A DNA stretch of 64,000 bases from CAWFZT01 sp963820415 (GCA_963820415.1 CAWFZT010000009.1:1-64000); one strand, 5' to 3'; numbered from the stretch's first letter, positions 7,916-16,239 are shown. The notes: generated from the sequence alone by a model not told the origin. Program-made: numbers and translations.

Positions 7916-9130
7916 ATGCGAACTCAATGGGATCATCGGTACGCCCAGCGCACGCAGCGCATGAAGAGCTCGGCAATCCGTGAGCTTCTCAAACTGACCG
8001 AACTGCCGGACGTAATTTCCTTTGCCGGCGGATTGCCAGCGCCAGAAGTTTTCCCAGCAGAAGAAATCCTGGAAGCCTGTACCCGCATCTTACGCAACCA
8101 GGCTCACCTGGCGCTCCAGTACGGCTCGACGGAAGGCTACCTGCCGTTGCGAGAAATGATCGCCCGTCACACAGCCAGGTTAGGCTTTGAAGTGCATCCC
8201 GACAATATCATGATCACTTCCGGATCACAGCAAGCCCTGGATCTATTAGGAAAAATTTTTATCAATCGAGGTGACCGCATCCTGGTGGAATCTCCCACTT
8301 ACCTGGGCGCGCTGCAGGCCTGGAACGCATATGGCGCCGAATACGTTCCGGTCGCTTCCGACGAGAATGGAATGGACACCGACGTTCTCGAAGAGGCGCT
8401 ACGCACGGGGCCCAAATTCATCTACGTCCTGCCAAACTTCCAGAACCCTACGGGCGTAACCCTTTCCCTTGAACGGCGTAGAAGACTGGTAGAGCTGGCC
8501 GACCGTTATGGGGTTCCCATCATCGAAGATGACCCCTACGGGCAGCTTCGTTATGAAGGGGAAAATTTACCAGCGGTCGAGGTATTAGATGCCGAATGCC
8601 ATCCGAATTCCGGCTCATACAGTGGCAACGTCATCTATCTGAGCACTTTTTCAAAAGTGCTCTCACCCGGCCTACGCCTGGCCTGGGTGGTGGCGCCGCC
8701 TGAAGTCATCCGTAAGCTGGTACAAGCCAAACAGGGCGCCGATTTGCATACCGCCGTCTTTAACCAGATGATCGCTTTGGAAGTTGGCCAGCACGGCTAT
8801 CTGGATAAACACATTCTGAAAATCATCGAGGTATACCGCGAACGTCGCGACGTCATGCTCGACGCTCTTGAAGAACACATGCCGAAGGGCGTAACTTGGA
8901 CTCGTCCGGAAGGGGGCCTGTTCCTGTGGGTAACTGTCCCACCTCAGATCAATACAGCCAATTTAATGATCGAGGCTGTCCAACAAAAGGTGGCTTTCGT
9001 TCCTGGGGAATCCTTCTTCCCCTGCGGGGGTGGAACGAATACCATGCGCATGAATTTCTCTTACTCGACGCCCGATGAAATTAATGAAGGCATCTCACGG
9101 CTATCCAGAGTGTTGAGGCGGCATATTTAG
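7916..9130 (+). CDS. PLP-dependent aminotransferase, class I/II (2-aminoadipate/LysN-like)
   Basis: The 404-residue protein is a fold-type I aminotransferase of the group containing LysN and other broad-range 2-oxo-acid transaminases. Visible features are FAGGLPAPEVFP near residue 35, ITSGSQQALDL near 100, YVLPNFQNPTGVTLS near 170, EDDPYGQLRYEG near 205, the PLP lysine in STFSKVLSPGLRLAW and the substrate arginine region NTMRMNFSY near the end. It lacks the GntR DNA-binding domain found in related regulators. AAGGAGG seven bases before the ATG supports the start. The stop codons of this gene and the convergent kinase-like gene are only six bases apart. The substrate is not defined by sequence; alanine, aromatic or aminoadipate transamination are all possible. 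Confidence 0.9.
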   Translation: MRTQWDHRYAQRTQRMKSSAIRELLKLTELPDVISFAGGLPAPEVFPAEEILEACTRILRNQAHLALQYGSTEGYLPLREMIARHTARLGFEVHPDNIMITSGSQQALDLLGKIFINRGDRILVESPTYLGALQAWNAYGAEYVPVASDENGMDTDVLEEALRTGPKFIYVLPNFQNPTGVTLSLERRRRLVELADRYGVPIIEDDPYGQLRYEGENLPAVEVLDAECHPNSGSYSGNVIYLSTFSKVLSPGLRLAWVVAPPEVIRKLVQAKQGADLHTAVFNQMIALEVGQHGYLDKHILKIIEVYRERRDVMLDALEEHMPKGVTWTRPEGGLFLWVTVPPQINTANLMIEAVQQKVAFVPGESFFPCGGGTNTMRMNFSYSTPDEINEGISRLSRVLRRHI

Positions 9131-9136
9131 CCGCTG

Positions 9137-10837
9137 TTACCACAATTTAAATTCTGCCAGGATTGAGCCACCTACAAATTCGCGTAAGATCGAATTATCC
9201 GGAATTAAATCTTCTTTTATCGGTAAAAACCAACCCAGGAATGCCAGCAATCGCTTGGCTTCCACGTATTCCGGTGTACCAAATGGCACCTGGCGCAATA
9301 GCGGTTCAGCCAGGGGTCTCAAGCCCGAAAGCTCATAGACCAGGGCAGAATTAAACATTTCATCCGCATTTTCCTGGTAAGGAAAAATGTAGTTCTTTTC
9401 ACCGCTCCGCACTGATTCCCAACGTTGGATCGTATCCATCGCAGAATATCCACGCGTCCCGGCGTCTCTCACAATGCGCCGGAGCAGCCGGGTATCGGTG
9501 GTCGAAATGCGGTTCTGCCGGTCGAGGTTTAACTGGGTCAGGCAGGAACAATAGATGCGGAAGGTCTGGTCTGCCGGAATATCCGGTAAAAGACGCGGTT
9601 CCAGTCCGTGGAGTCCTTCCAGGATGATCAACTGCTCCTTACGCAGCTTGATTACCTCACCTGGCTCGCTCCTTCCATCTTTAAAACTATAAAACGGAAT
9701 CTGCACCTCTTCCCCAGCAATCAGGCGGCTCAGGTGGTCTGCTAATAGGCGGGTATCGAGCGCTTCCAGGGCTTCATAATCATACTGCCCATTTTTATCT
9801 TTTGGCGTCCGCTCACGGTCGACGAAATAGTTATCCATCTCCAATGGAAATGGCACCAGCCCTTGCGCCAGGAGCTGGACTGCCAACCGCTTGGAAAATA
9901 TGGTCTTCCCCGAGGAGGACGGCCCGGCAATCAGCACGATACGCGCCTTGTTCGAGCGCGCCACGATCTTGCCGGCAATTTCTGCAATAAACAGTTCATG
10001 CAACGCTTCAGAAACCAGGATGATTTCTCGAATACGATCGGCCTGGATCGCATCGTTCAACGCGCCGACGCTTTCAATCCCCAAGCGGCGCAGCCAGTTG
10101 CCGTATTGGCGGAAGGTTGCCAGCATTTTCGGCGATTCCTGGGTGGGAAGCAACTGGGTAGGTGCGTGCCGGCGTGGAAACCTCAGGATGAAGCCCTCGC
10201 CGAAAGGCATCAGAGCGAACCACTTTAAATAACCGGTCGAAGGCACCATATACCCATGATGGTAATCCCTGTAATCTCCCAAACGGTATAGCACCAGGTG
10301 ATCTTTCGTGCGGTATTTCAACAGGCGTACTTTTTCGATTTCACCGCGCTGCTGGAAATACGCTACTGCTTCTGCCAGGGGCACCGTCTGTCGTTCAATT
10401 GGCTGGTCAGCTTTGACCAGCTCACCCATGCGCTCTTCCAGCGCCCGTAATTCTTCGATCCCCAGCGGCTGGCGGTCGACCACCTGGCAGAAGAACCCTC
10501 CTGAGGAAATGGAATGATCAATCGCTAGACTGGAATCCGGATAAAGGTCCGTGAAAGCTGCTTCGAGTAAAAAGATCAGAGCCCGCCGGTAAATACGCGC
10601 CCCATCCGCATCTGACATGCTCACCGGGAGGACGCGTGCATCCACATCGATTGGGTAAGACAGCTCCCGCAGCTCGCCATTGACAATCCCTCCTACAATT
10701 GGAGGATTCTCCCACTCCGGCAAATTGCGCAAGAATTCTCCGACGGGAGTGTTACGAGGCCCAGAAAAGACCCGCCCATCTGGCAGGTGAATTTCCACCG
10801 TGGGCCGGGGTTTGACTGGCTGGATAAGATTGCTCAT
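9137..10837 (-). CDS. Nucleoside kinase with TGS-like and tRNA-synthetase-like N-terminal domains
   Basis: The 566-residue protein has three parts. Residues about 10-80 look like a TGS domain. Residues about 85-250 resemble the second additional (SAD) domain of threonyl- and alanyl-tRNA synthetases (SIAIDHS-like segment, LRALEERMGELVKAD). Residues about 290-490 form a uridine-kinase or phosphoribulokinase-type P-loop NTPase, with Walker A GPSSSGKT, DNYFVDRERTPKD and LEGLHGLEPRLL. The combination is a known bacterial architecture annotated as nucleoside or uridine kinase; its physiological substrate is unclear to me. No catalytic residues look lost. It is transcribed toward the aminotransferase gene and away from the CRISPR remnant. 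Confidence 0.82.
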   Translation of the reverse strand: MSNLIQPVKPRPTVEIHLPDGRVFSGPRNTPVGEFLRNLPEWENPPIVGGIVNGELRELSYPIDVDARVLPVSMSDADGARIYRRALIFLLEAAFTDLYPDSSLAIDHSISSGGFFCQVVDRQPLGIEELRALEERMGELVKADQPIERQTVPLAEAVAYFQQRGEIEKVRLLKYRTKDHLVLYRLGDYRDYHHGYMVPSTGYLKWFALMPFGEGFILRFPRRHAPTQLLPTQESPKMLATFRQYGNWLRRLGIESVGALNDAIQADRIREIILVSEALHELFIAEIAGKIVARSNKARIVLIAGPSSSGKTIFSKRLAVQLLAQGLVPFPLEMDNYFVDRERTPKDKNGQYDYEALEALDTRLLADHLSRLIAGEEVQIPFYSFKDGRSEPGEVIKLRKEQLIILEGLHGLEPRLLPDIPADQTFRIYCSCLTQLNLDRQNRISTTDTRLLRRIVRDAGTRGYSAMDTIQRWESVRSGEKNYIFPYQENADEMFNSALVYELSGLRPLAEPLLRQVPFGTPEYVEAKRLLAFLGWFLPIKEDLIPDNSILREFVGGSILAEFKLW

Positions 10838-10925
10838 TCTTTTGTTATCATCCGAGTAGATATAGTATTTGATTTCCCAATAAACCCACTGATTGTATCA
10901 TATTAGAAAGTTAAAACTCCACGCA

Positions 10926-11075
10926 GGTTCACCCCCTCGTGTGTGGTGAATACGTAGGGTGGGTTCGGGCTTCCCGGAAACCCACCAGTTCACCCCACGC
11001 GTGTTGGTAATACCGTCATTCTGAGGCTTCTTAGCCGAAGAATTTTCGGTTCACCCCCACGTGCGTGGGGAATAC
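10926..11075 (-). CRISPR. Degenerate three-repeat CRISPR array of type I-E appearance
   Basis: Three related units of 27-28 bases lie at 10926-10953, 10987-11013 and 11048-11075, at an exact 61-base period, which is the spacing of 28-base repeats with 33-base spacers. The last copy is the cleanest: on the minus strand it begins GTATTCCCCACG and ends GGGGGTGAACC, with a CCCCACG/CGTGGGG stem, as in type I-E repeats. The two left copies carry several changes, consistent with the leader-distal end, so the leader would lie to the right of 11075. No cas gene is present. Both spacers are themselves imperfect hairpins (GGTGGGTT with AACCCACC; ATTCT-GGCT with AGCC-AGAAT), like small dispersed repeats. 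The strand is inferred from repeat orientation. Confidence 0.6.
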
Positions 11076-11342
11076 AGCTAGTTCGTCATCCGTTGAATAG
11101 AAAAGTGATTTTTGTTTTTGTTGCTGGAAAAAGTACCCTAGGCTGCTGGAATGTATAGATAAGGTCACATTCGTCTCCGAAGAACAGAGAAGAAAGGGAT
11201 CCAGATGGGCCTACCCTTCTACCCTTCTACACATCTACACTTCTTAGCTACGGCGAATTTGAGATTACCCGGAAATGGCTTAAACGCTAACATAATAGGT
11301 TTATTCATTACGATATTGGTCTAAATAATCAAACAAATTTAC

Positions 11343-11370
11343 TTGTTTTTCAAGTGTTTATCAATATAAT
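11343..11370 (+). promoter_or_regulatory. Promoter before the zinc-ribbon gene
   Basis: TTGTTT (11343-11348), a 16-base spacer and a perfect TATAAT (11365-11370) precede the ATG at 11400 by 30 bases. The region from 11076 to this promoter holds no ORF I can support. It is A/T-rich and includes the place where a CRISPR leader would be expected. Confidence 0.5.
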
Positions 11371-11399
11371 TAATATTATTTGACAATAGGGGTGTAACT

Positions 11400-12080
11400 A
11401 TGGGACTAAACGATTTCATTGTTCTAGATTGTCCTAAATGCGGTGGACAATTAAAATTATTACCGAGTACATTATCCTTGAAATGCACAAATTGTGGAAC
11501 TGAGTTGATTGTTCGACAGGATGTAAATGGTATCGTATTGGAAATTTATGCCCGCTGTCCTGTTTGCAACAGAAACGACAAGGTAGAAAAAATCACCGCA
11601 ATTGTGTCTTCGCAAACAAACAGTATGAATGGAGTCACAATTGAAAAAAATGAATATCGAGACAAAGACGGCAGATGGTATACCTCAAGCGAAAAAGTGC
11701 CCTTTACTGGTTCTCAATCAACTGTACTAGCCGCAAAGTTTAAGCCCACCCCCAAAACCCATAATATTATCTGAACCTAAAAGTCATATCGGATGTGGGG
11801 TTATCACATTGGTTGTATCTATTGTATTAATAATAGCCGATGTGGGTTTTATTAAGGTGGATTTTTTGGTATTATTGGATTTATTGGCATTTTAATTTCA
11901 ATTTTGATATTTGTAATAATTTTATCAATATATCCAAATGAGAATAAGAAGTATAAGGAAAACCAAGAACAATTAAAGACAGACCTTCCTCAATGGGAAG
12001 CTGCAATGAATAGATGGAATAAACAATATTATTGCTTTCGGGATGATATTGTCTTTATTCCCGGTGAAACAAAAAAATAA
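11400..12080 (+). pseudogene. Zinc-ribbon membrane protein, broken by two frameshifts
   Basis: The first 124 codons give an N-terminal zinc ribbon (CPKCGGQLKL, CTNCGTEL) and a second CPVCNRND pair. The frame stops at 11772-11774. The next frame then continues a plausible membrane stretch (about 11770-11850: ITLVVSIVLIIADVGFI). The original frame resumes near 11850 with another hydrophobic segment and the closing QWEAAMNRWNKQYYCF, RDDIVFIPGE, ending at the TAA of 12078-12080. Thus two compensating single-base shifts interrupt one gene of about 225 codons. I do not know a function; the family looks like small membrane proteins with a cytoplasmic zinc ribbon. Positions 12081-12264 downstream contain no supported gene. 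The A/T-rich composition differs from flanking core genes. Confidence 0.55.
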
Positions 12081-12264
12081 TTAAATGATAAACAATATTC
12101 TCACAAATTATTATTGTTGAGATTAGGAAAAGGTAATTAATAACATTTTTCTAATGCCTTAGGTAAATTGGCTATTATTTACTATATCGTCAATGTGTTT
12201 GGTAAAATTATCTACAAAAATTCCTTCGCAATGGAAATCAGTTTTTATGATAGGGAGGAAATGA

Positions 12265-12666
12265 ATGACTAATCATCAGATTTCGAATGATGGCACACTA
12301 AGAGACTCTAACGGGAGAGAAATAGGTGAGGCTGATTATGGCGGCCATATTTCCAGTGGAGGAAGTGATAAAGGATATATTAACAATGATGACCGTTATA
12401 TAGACCAATATGGCCGTGATTTGGGTTGGGTTACTAAAGGTAGTGATAATTCAAACTCCAGTGTTGTGGGTAATTTGGCTGGGGGACTTTTGGTTTCAAT
12501 CGGTTATGTTGGTTTTCAATTACTCTCAGATGCGAAGAAAAACGCCCATACAAAAGTGCTCTTATCTGTGCCTGCATCAATAGGGTTCGACTATTTTTAT
12601 GATTTATGCTTAGAGGCTGTATTAACTATTAGTTACAACTCGATTAAGGAAAAAATCGATTTTTAA
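12265..12666 (+). CDS. Hypothetical protein, N-terminal part of a frameshifted gene
   Basis: GGGAGG sits just before the ATG. Residues 1-70 are polar and contain repeated 'GREIG' and 'YGRDLGWV' motifs (SNGREIGEADYGG, DQYGRDLGWVTKG). A Gly-rich hydrophobic segment (VVGNLAGGLLVSIGYVGFQLL) follows. The final part, LLSVPASIGFDYFYDLCLEAV, begins a domain that continues in another frame. At 12660-12664 a run of five T leads straight into TAA; six T would join this ORF to the next reading frame (FLRTIKAIVKESW...), giving one protein of about 211 residues. I do not recognise the family. Confidence 0.6.
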   Translation: MTNHQISNDGTLRDSNGREIGEADYGGHISSGGSDKGYINNDDRYIDQYGRDLGWVTKGSDNSNSSVVGNLAGGLLVSIGYVGFQLLSDAKKNAHTKVLLSVPASIGFDYFYDLCLEAVLTISYNSIKEKIDF

Positions 12667-12698
12667 GAACTATCAAAGCGATCGTAAAAGAAAGTTGG

Positions 12699-12899
12699 TT
12701 GGATAGTAGTACGACTTTAGAATTCACTTTTGAGAATTTAGAGGAAACCATCAATGTGCAGCTTTACAGTCACCCATCATCATCGTTACAGGCTGGTGAT
12801 GGAGGAAAAGGCAAAAAGATTTTAGGGAATATTTTGGATTACATTCAGAGCAAGATACAAGCAGAAAATAGAACTCTCTGTAAACAGCTAAGGAAATAA
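12699..12899 (+). CDS. C-terminal part of the frameshifted 12.3 kb gene
   Basis: This ORF (nominal start TTG 12699) is open upstream to at least 12660 and continues the domain begun in the preceding ORF after a one-base shift in a T run. The joined segment reads KIDFLRTIKAIVKESWLDSS, then two beta-like stretches (TTLEFTFENLEE, INVQLYSHPSSS) and a helical end GKKILGNILDYIQSK. This alternation resembles small alpha/beta domains with a hydrophobic pocket, but I cannot name a family. A separate translation start is not supported by a ribosome site, so it should be read with its neighbour as one damaged gene. Confidence 0.5.
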   Translation: MDSSTTLEFTFENLEETINVQLYSHPSSSLQAGDGGKGKKILGNILDYIQSKIQAENRTLCKQLRK

Positions 12900-12953
12900 T
12901 CAAATATGATCCCCGAAAGCTACTGTCTAAATAGCAAATTCAACAAATATCAT

Positions 12954-13202
12954 TCAGCAAAACAAACTAAAAAACCAAGAACAGCCAGATGATTTCGCCT
13001 CAGAATTGTTTACATTTATCCGTAACGTTTCTCGAAAGCAATTCCTTTTGTCTTCCGGTAAATCTAAACAAGCAGATAACCAAAGCCAGGCAAGCTCATT
13101 ATTCCGGTCTGTCTTGAGAATGCCTTTCAGGATCGGGACGGCTTCGCTCTTATTTCCCGCCTTGATAAGCACAATTGCTTGTTGCAGTTCATCATCGGTC
13201 AT
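12954..13202 (-). CDS. Short TPR-type protein, probable truncated paralogue
   Basis: AAGGAGGG lies a few bases before the ATG at 13202, which supports this start over a GTG at 13220. The product (about 82 residues) has one and a half tetratricopeptide-like helical hairpins: DDELQQAIVLIKAGNKSEAV and ILKTDRNNELAWLWLSACLD. The same pattern, down to NE.AWLWL, opens the larger TPR and zinc-ribbon gene at 16240, so the two are paralogues in opposite orientation. After residue about 65 the similarity ends in an unrelated SSGCSWFFSLFC tail, which points to truncation. A protein-interaction role is all that TPRs imply. Confidence 0.55.
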   Translation of the reverse strand: MTDDELQQAIVLIKAGNKSEAVPILKGILKTDRNNELAWLWLSACLDLPEDKRNCFRETLRINVNNSEAKSSGCSWFFSLFC

Positions 13203-13266
13203 AGATCCCTCCTTGACCAATTCTCCCTCTTAGTGCTATTACAGCGATTATATACCAATTGGAGAT

Positions 13267-13323
13267 CATAAGATACAGATTAGCTCCAGAAATCTGCATC
13301 TGGAGTGACAAGTGTATCTTATG
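13267..13323. repeat. Nested inverted repeat upstream of an XRE-type fragment
   Basis: CATAAGATACA (13267-13277) is perfectly inverted as TGTATCTTATG (13313-13323). Inside it, CTCCAGA (13284-13290) is inverted as TCTGGAG (13299-13305). The right arm overlaps the ATG of the helix-turn-helix fragment at 13321. Placement and symmetry suggest an operator or a small palindromic element. Confidence 0.6.
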
Positions 13324-13428
13324 GGAAACGATATTTCTTTTACGGATTGGCTGACATCAGAGATGAACCAACGTGGCTGGTCTCAATCGGATTTGGCACA
13401 GGGGATGTGCCTTTGGGGAAGACGTTGA
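13321..13428 (+). pseudogene. Truncated XRE-family helix-turn-helix protein
   Basis: A 35-codon ORF reads FTDWLTSEMNQRGWSQSDLA, which matches the first helices of phage-type or addiction-type XRE regulators, and then diverges after about residue 27 and stops at 13428. Full-length relatives need at least 60-70 residues for the DNA-binding domain, so this is a remnant. It sits on a perfect nested inverted repeat that could have been its operator. Positions 13429-13467 contain nothing I can support. Confidence 0.45.
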
Positions 13429-13467
13429 TTGTGGTGTCGCATAGCCCCCTACCTTGAGAGATAATTT

Positions 13468-13647
13468 CTACTGTTTCTTCCTGCGTCTTGAAAAGGCAAA
13501 GATGCCGTAGGCCATCACTATCAAAAAGCCGATCAGAACCCAGGGATGCTGGTCAATAAAGGTATTCACCTGTTCAAAAAAAGTCATGCAAGCGCCCAAG
13601 ATTAGGAATATAGAAGTTACTACAACGCAACCTGAACAACAGTCCAT
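13468..13647 (-). CDS. Small two-helix membrane protein (59 residues)
   Basis: The ATG at 13647 is preceded, at about seven bases, by a strong AGGAGG. The product begins MDCCSGC and has two hydrophobic helices (VVVTSIFLILGACM and WVLIGFLIVMAYGIFAF) joined by the short polar loop TFFEQVNTFIDQHP. It ends in the basic tail SRRRKKQ, which predicts a cytoplasmic C-terminus. The CC..C cluster at the N-terminus could bind metal or be lipidated, but no lipobox is present. I do not recognise the family. Between 13648 and the insertion sequence at 13904 I see no other supported gene. Confidence 0.6.
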   Translation of the reverse strand: MDCCSGCVVVTSIFLILGACMTFFEQVNTFIDQHPWVLIGFLIVMAYGIFAFSRRRKKQ

Positions 13648-13969
13648 ATCATTCCTCCTGTTATTCCCCCAAAATTCGTGGATGAAACTAAATCAATTTT
13701 AGTTGATAAAGCTCAATGATGGTTGATGCCTGAATTATACACCCCCACGTACGGAGGCCCTCCATAACGGTTGAGATTGACGAAAAAGGTACGCTACCGC
13801 CCTCATTGGAGGAAATTATTCCAGCAGTACTCTTCAAGTCTTAGGTGTGGGCTATGGCAACCAGGATGGAAAATACTGTTTGTTCCTACGTTAGGGTAAA
13901 GGTTGTAGTGGACCCCAAAAACTGGACACTCCCCTTAGGGGGAGGTAGACTAGGAGAAAGAGGTCCACA

Positions 13970-14278
13970 ATGGGAAATCGCAGGAAATTTAGTGCCGAAT
14001 TCAAGGCCAAAGTTGTCTTAGAGTTGCTACGTGGAGAAAAGGGCCTGTTGGAGGCCAGCCGGGAATACGAGATCAAAGATACGGTACTCTCACGCTGGAA
14101 GCAAGAGTTTCTGGAACGAGCGCCGGAAATGTTTTGCCAGGGAGAAGCCAATACAGGGCATCGGGAACAGGAGCGGATCGCCGAGTTGGAACGCCTGGTG
14201 GGGCGTTTGACGTTGGAACTGGACATGGCAAAAAAAGTATTCGGGTACTCCAGCTCAGCCGGGAAGGGAAACGGGTAG
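13970..14278 (+). CDS. IS3-family transposase OrfA
   Basis: The 102-residue product begins with a helix-turn-helix of the transposase_8 type (RKFSAEFKAKVVLELLRGEK, EYEIKDTVLSRWKQEFLERA). It ends with a leucine-zipper-like helix (ERIAELERLVGRLTLELDMAKK) used for multimerisation. At A7G (14230-14237) ribosomes can slip back one base, reading ...AKKS IRVLQL, to make the OrfAB transposase. OrfA alone normally binds the ends and limits transposition. Confidence 0.92.
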   Translation: MGNRRKFSAEFKAKVVLELLRGEKGLLEASREYEIKDTVLSRWKQEFLERAPEMFCQGEANTGHREQERIAELERLVGRLTLELDMAKKVFGYSSSAGKGNG

Positions 14279-15138
14279 CGGTGAAAACGCTGAAGGAGTG
14301 GCATGCCAGTCCGGTAGAAGCGGCCTGTGAGCTGCTGGAATTGCCGCGCAGCACGTTTTACTACCGAAGCCGAAAGGGGCAGGATAGCCAGTTGATGGCC
14401 GACCTGCGGATGGTGGCCGGGCAGCATCCGACCTACGGGACACGGCGGGTGACCCACCAACTGCGCCGTTCGCCTTTCCGGTACCGGCTCAACCGTAAAA
14501 GAACCCAACGCCTGATGCGTACAATGGGGTTGTTGAGGCCCTGTAAGCGGCGAAAATATCGCACCACCAACAGCGAACACCCTTATCCGCGGTATGCCAA
14601 CCTGGTCAAAGAGCTGTCCATCGTGCTGCCGGATCAAGTTTGGGTAAGCGACATCACCTATATTCGCCTGGGCAACGATTTCTTCTTTCTGGCGGTGATC
14701 CTGGACGTGTTTACCCGGGCCATCCGTGGCTGGCAGTTGAGCCGCTCGATCGACGGTGAGCTGACCCTCCAGGCCCTGCAGCAGGCGTTGAAGTACCATT
14801 GCCCGCAGATCCACCACAGCGATCAGGGCATCCAGTATGCTGCGAAAGCGTATGTTGACGTGCTTCACGAACATCATGTTCAAATCAGTATGGCTGCTCA
14901 AGGTAAAGCTGAAGAAAATGGCTATGCTGAACGTTTCATGCGCACGATCAAAGAAGAGGAGGTGGACTTATCGGAGTATCAAGACTTTGCAGACGTTTAT
15001 CATCAGATTGGACGCTTCATCGAGGATGTTTACATGACCAAGCGCATCCATTCGTCGCTGGGATACCTCACACCGGTCGAGTTCGAGGCCGCCTATCACC
15101 TGGCCGCCGAGCCGCTGGATGGGTCCCCCTTAGCTTAG
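14134..15138 (+). CDS. IS3-family transposase OrfB (DDE integrase domain)
   Basis: This frame is entered by the -1 slip at 14230-14237; a GTG at 14281 is a common annotated start. The product has an HTH_21 segment (SPVEAACELLELPRSTFYYR, YGTRRVTHQLRR) and an rve integrase core with the catalytic residues in WVSDITYI, HHSDQGIQY and KAEENGYAERF, followed by the usual RIHSSLGYLTPVEFEA. Codons between 14134 and the slip site are probably not translated in this frame. It cuts and joins the IS ends. No disruption is visible. Confidence 0.92.
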   Translation: MPGRSQYRASGTGADRRVGTPGGAFDVGTGHGKKSIRVLQLSREGKRVAVKTLKEWHASPVEAACELLELPRSTFYYRSRKGQDSQLMADLRMVAGQHPTYGTRRVTHQLRRSPFRYRLNRKRTQRLMRTMGLLRPCKRRKYRTTNSEHPYPRYANLVKELSIVLPDQVWVSDITYIRLGNDFFFLAVILDVFTRAIRGWQLSRSIDGELTLQALQQALKYHCPQIHHSDQGIQYAAKAYVDVLHEHHVQISMAAQGKAEENGYAERFMRTIKEEEVDLSEYQDFADVYHQIGRFIEDVYMTKRIHSSLGYLTPVEFEAAYHLAAEPLDGSPLA

Positions 15139-15260
15139 CCATTTTTGTGTCCAAAGTTTTGGGTCCACCACAGGTCGTTCTCCAAACTGAGATAAGTTCA
15201 GAAGGCGGCTTGATCGCATAGATGAAGTTATACCTACATATTAGGGAAGAAGGGGATGGA

Positions 15261-15282
15261 GGTGAAGAGCCTCACCCTTTTT
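15261..15282 (+). terminator. Short hairpin with T-run in the IS flank
   Basis: GGTGA (15261-15265) pairs with TCACC (15272-15276), followed by CTTTTT. The stem is short, so this is tentative. The rest of 15176-15447 holds no supported gene. Confidence 0.3.
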
Positions 15283-15447
15283 ATGGCAGTATTGGAGTTG
15301 CCACCCAGTCAGCCAATCTATTTTTGCCACTTTTATAGGAATTACAGGTTGTATGGAGAACCTTTACAGAACCTTTCATATATAATTAAAGGGATGTAGG
15401 CTATACGGATCGCAAGGTTCTATCTGGAAAATCAGAGGGAAATTATC

Positions 15448-16071
15448 ATGAAAAACATATTTCAAAAAATCGAGGACTTTTGGAAGACTGGTAAGAGAGG
15501 CAATCCCATCATCATTATCTTCGCCATTGTTATTATCATCTGCCTATTTTGTAGATTTAGCTATATTCTTACGAAAGCGCCCTCCACGCCTACTCCCACA
15601 ATAACAAGTACACCACTGCCAACCAAAACACCTCTACCAACAAATACATCTTTACCGCCGACAGTAACACTGACACCTCTTGATGCATTAAAAGCTAACA
15701 TCACCACTGCCCTGGGATCGGGCAACCGCAATATTCCACATTTGAATAGTGTAAAGCTTGATAATGAAGACCTCACGGTTGACTTTGCTATAGACGACAA
15801 TTTTACCAATAACCTTATCATCTATGGGGCAAAGAAGGATGTCGAAGCCATCCTCAAAGCCATACACGATAGTGGAATGTCCTATGGTAAAGTATTGGTT
15901 GTGGGTAGATTTTTAATGCAGGATGTTTATGGTAACGCCTCAGAAATGCAGGTCATTGGATTGATTTACAATAAAACAACCGTAGACAAGATAAACTGGC
16001 AAAATTTCTTAATTGTCAATATCTATACTATTGCAGACGGTGGCTTTGTAAATCGTGCTTTCAGACCGTAG
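15448..16071 (+). CDS. Membrane-anchored protein with Thr/Pro-rich linker, function unknown
   Basis: The 207-residue protein has one N-terminal transmembrane helix (about residues 19-40, IIIIFAIVIIICLFCRF). A low-complexity linker of threonine and proline (about 45-75) leads to a soluble domain (about 76-207) that would lie outside the membrane. The domain shows alternating strands and helices (VKLDNEDLTVDFAID, AKKDVEAILKAIHDSG, VLVVGRFLMQDVYGN). T/P-rich linkers after a single helix are common in Anaerolineae surface proteins. GAGGGAAA lies eight bases before the ATG. I do not recognise the domain. The gene appears intact, unlike its neighbours. Confidence 0.65.
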   Translation: MKNIFQKIEDFWKTGKRGNPIIIIFAIVIIICLFCRFSYILTKAPSTPTPTITSTPLPTKTPLPTNTSLPPTVTLTPLDALKANITTALGSGNRNIPHLNSVKLDNEDLTVDFAIDDNFTNNLIIYGAKKDVEAILKAIHDSGMSYGKVLVVGRFLMQDVYGNASEMQVIGLIYNKTTVDKINWQNFLIVNIYTIADGGFVNRAFRP

Positions 16072-16239
16072 GTTATAGTTGTGCGTATCAGGGATAATAA
16101 ATAGGTTAGGGTGATAAGCCCACCTTTTCTGATTTTGCTTATCCATCTTTTGCTGTATACTGATAATTGTCACAACGCGGAGGAGGCAAACCAGGAAAAT
16201 ACAACAGATACATTTGAACTCTTCAAAATAGGCTCAACA

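Larger units (their letters stand above)
13904..15172 (+). mobile_element. Complete IS3-family insertion sequence, 1269 bp
   Basis: The ends are imperfect inverted repeats. The left end begins TGTAGTGGACCCC and the right end, read inward, begins TGTGGTGGACCC, each followed within a dozen bases by TGGACAC. The three bases GGT flank the element on both sides (13901-13903 and 15173-15175), as expected for the 3-bp target duplication of IS3 elements. Two overlapping frames encode OrfA and OrfAB, with an A7G slippery run. All DDE residues are visible and the ends are intact, so it may be a recent, active insertion. It is more GC-rich than the A/T-rich island around it. Confidence 0.92.

Noticed and set aside
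13738..13757. Fourth CRISPR repeat (ACACCCCCACGTACGG)
   Set aside because: Only about a dozen bases match the repeat, the second half does not, and it is 2.7 kb from the array.
13891..14901. 336-codon ORF antisense to the IS3 transposase
   Set aside because: It mirrors the coding strand of a clear DDE transposase and has no recognisable domain.
15594..15675. Short tandem repeats in the 15.4 kb gene
   Set aside because: They encode a Thr/Pro low-complexity linker and are not a regular DNA repeat array.
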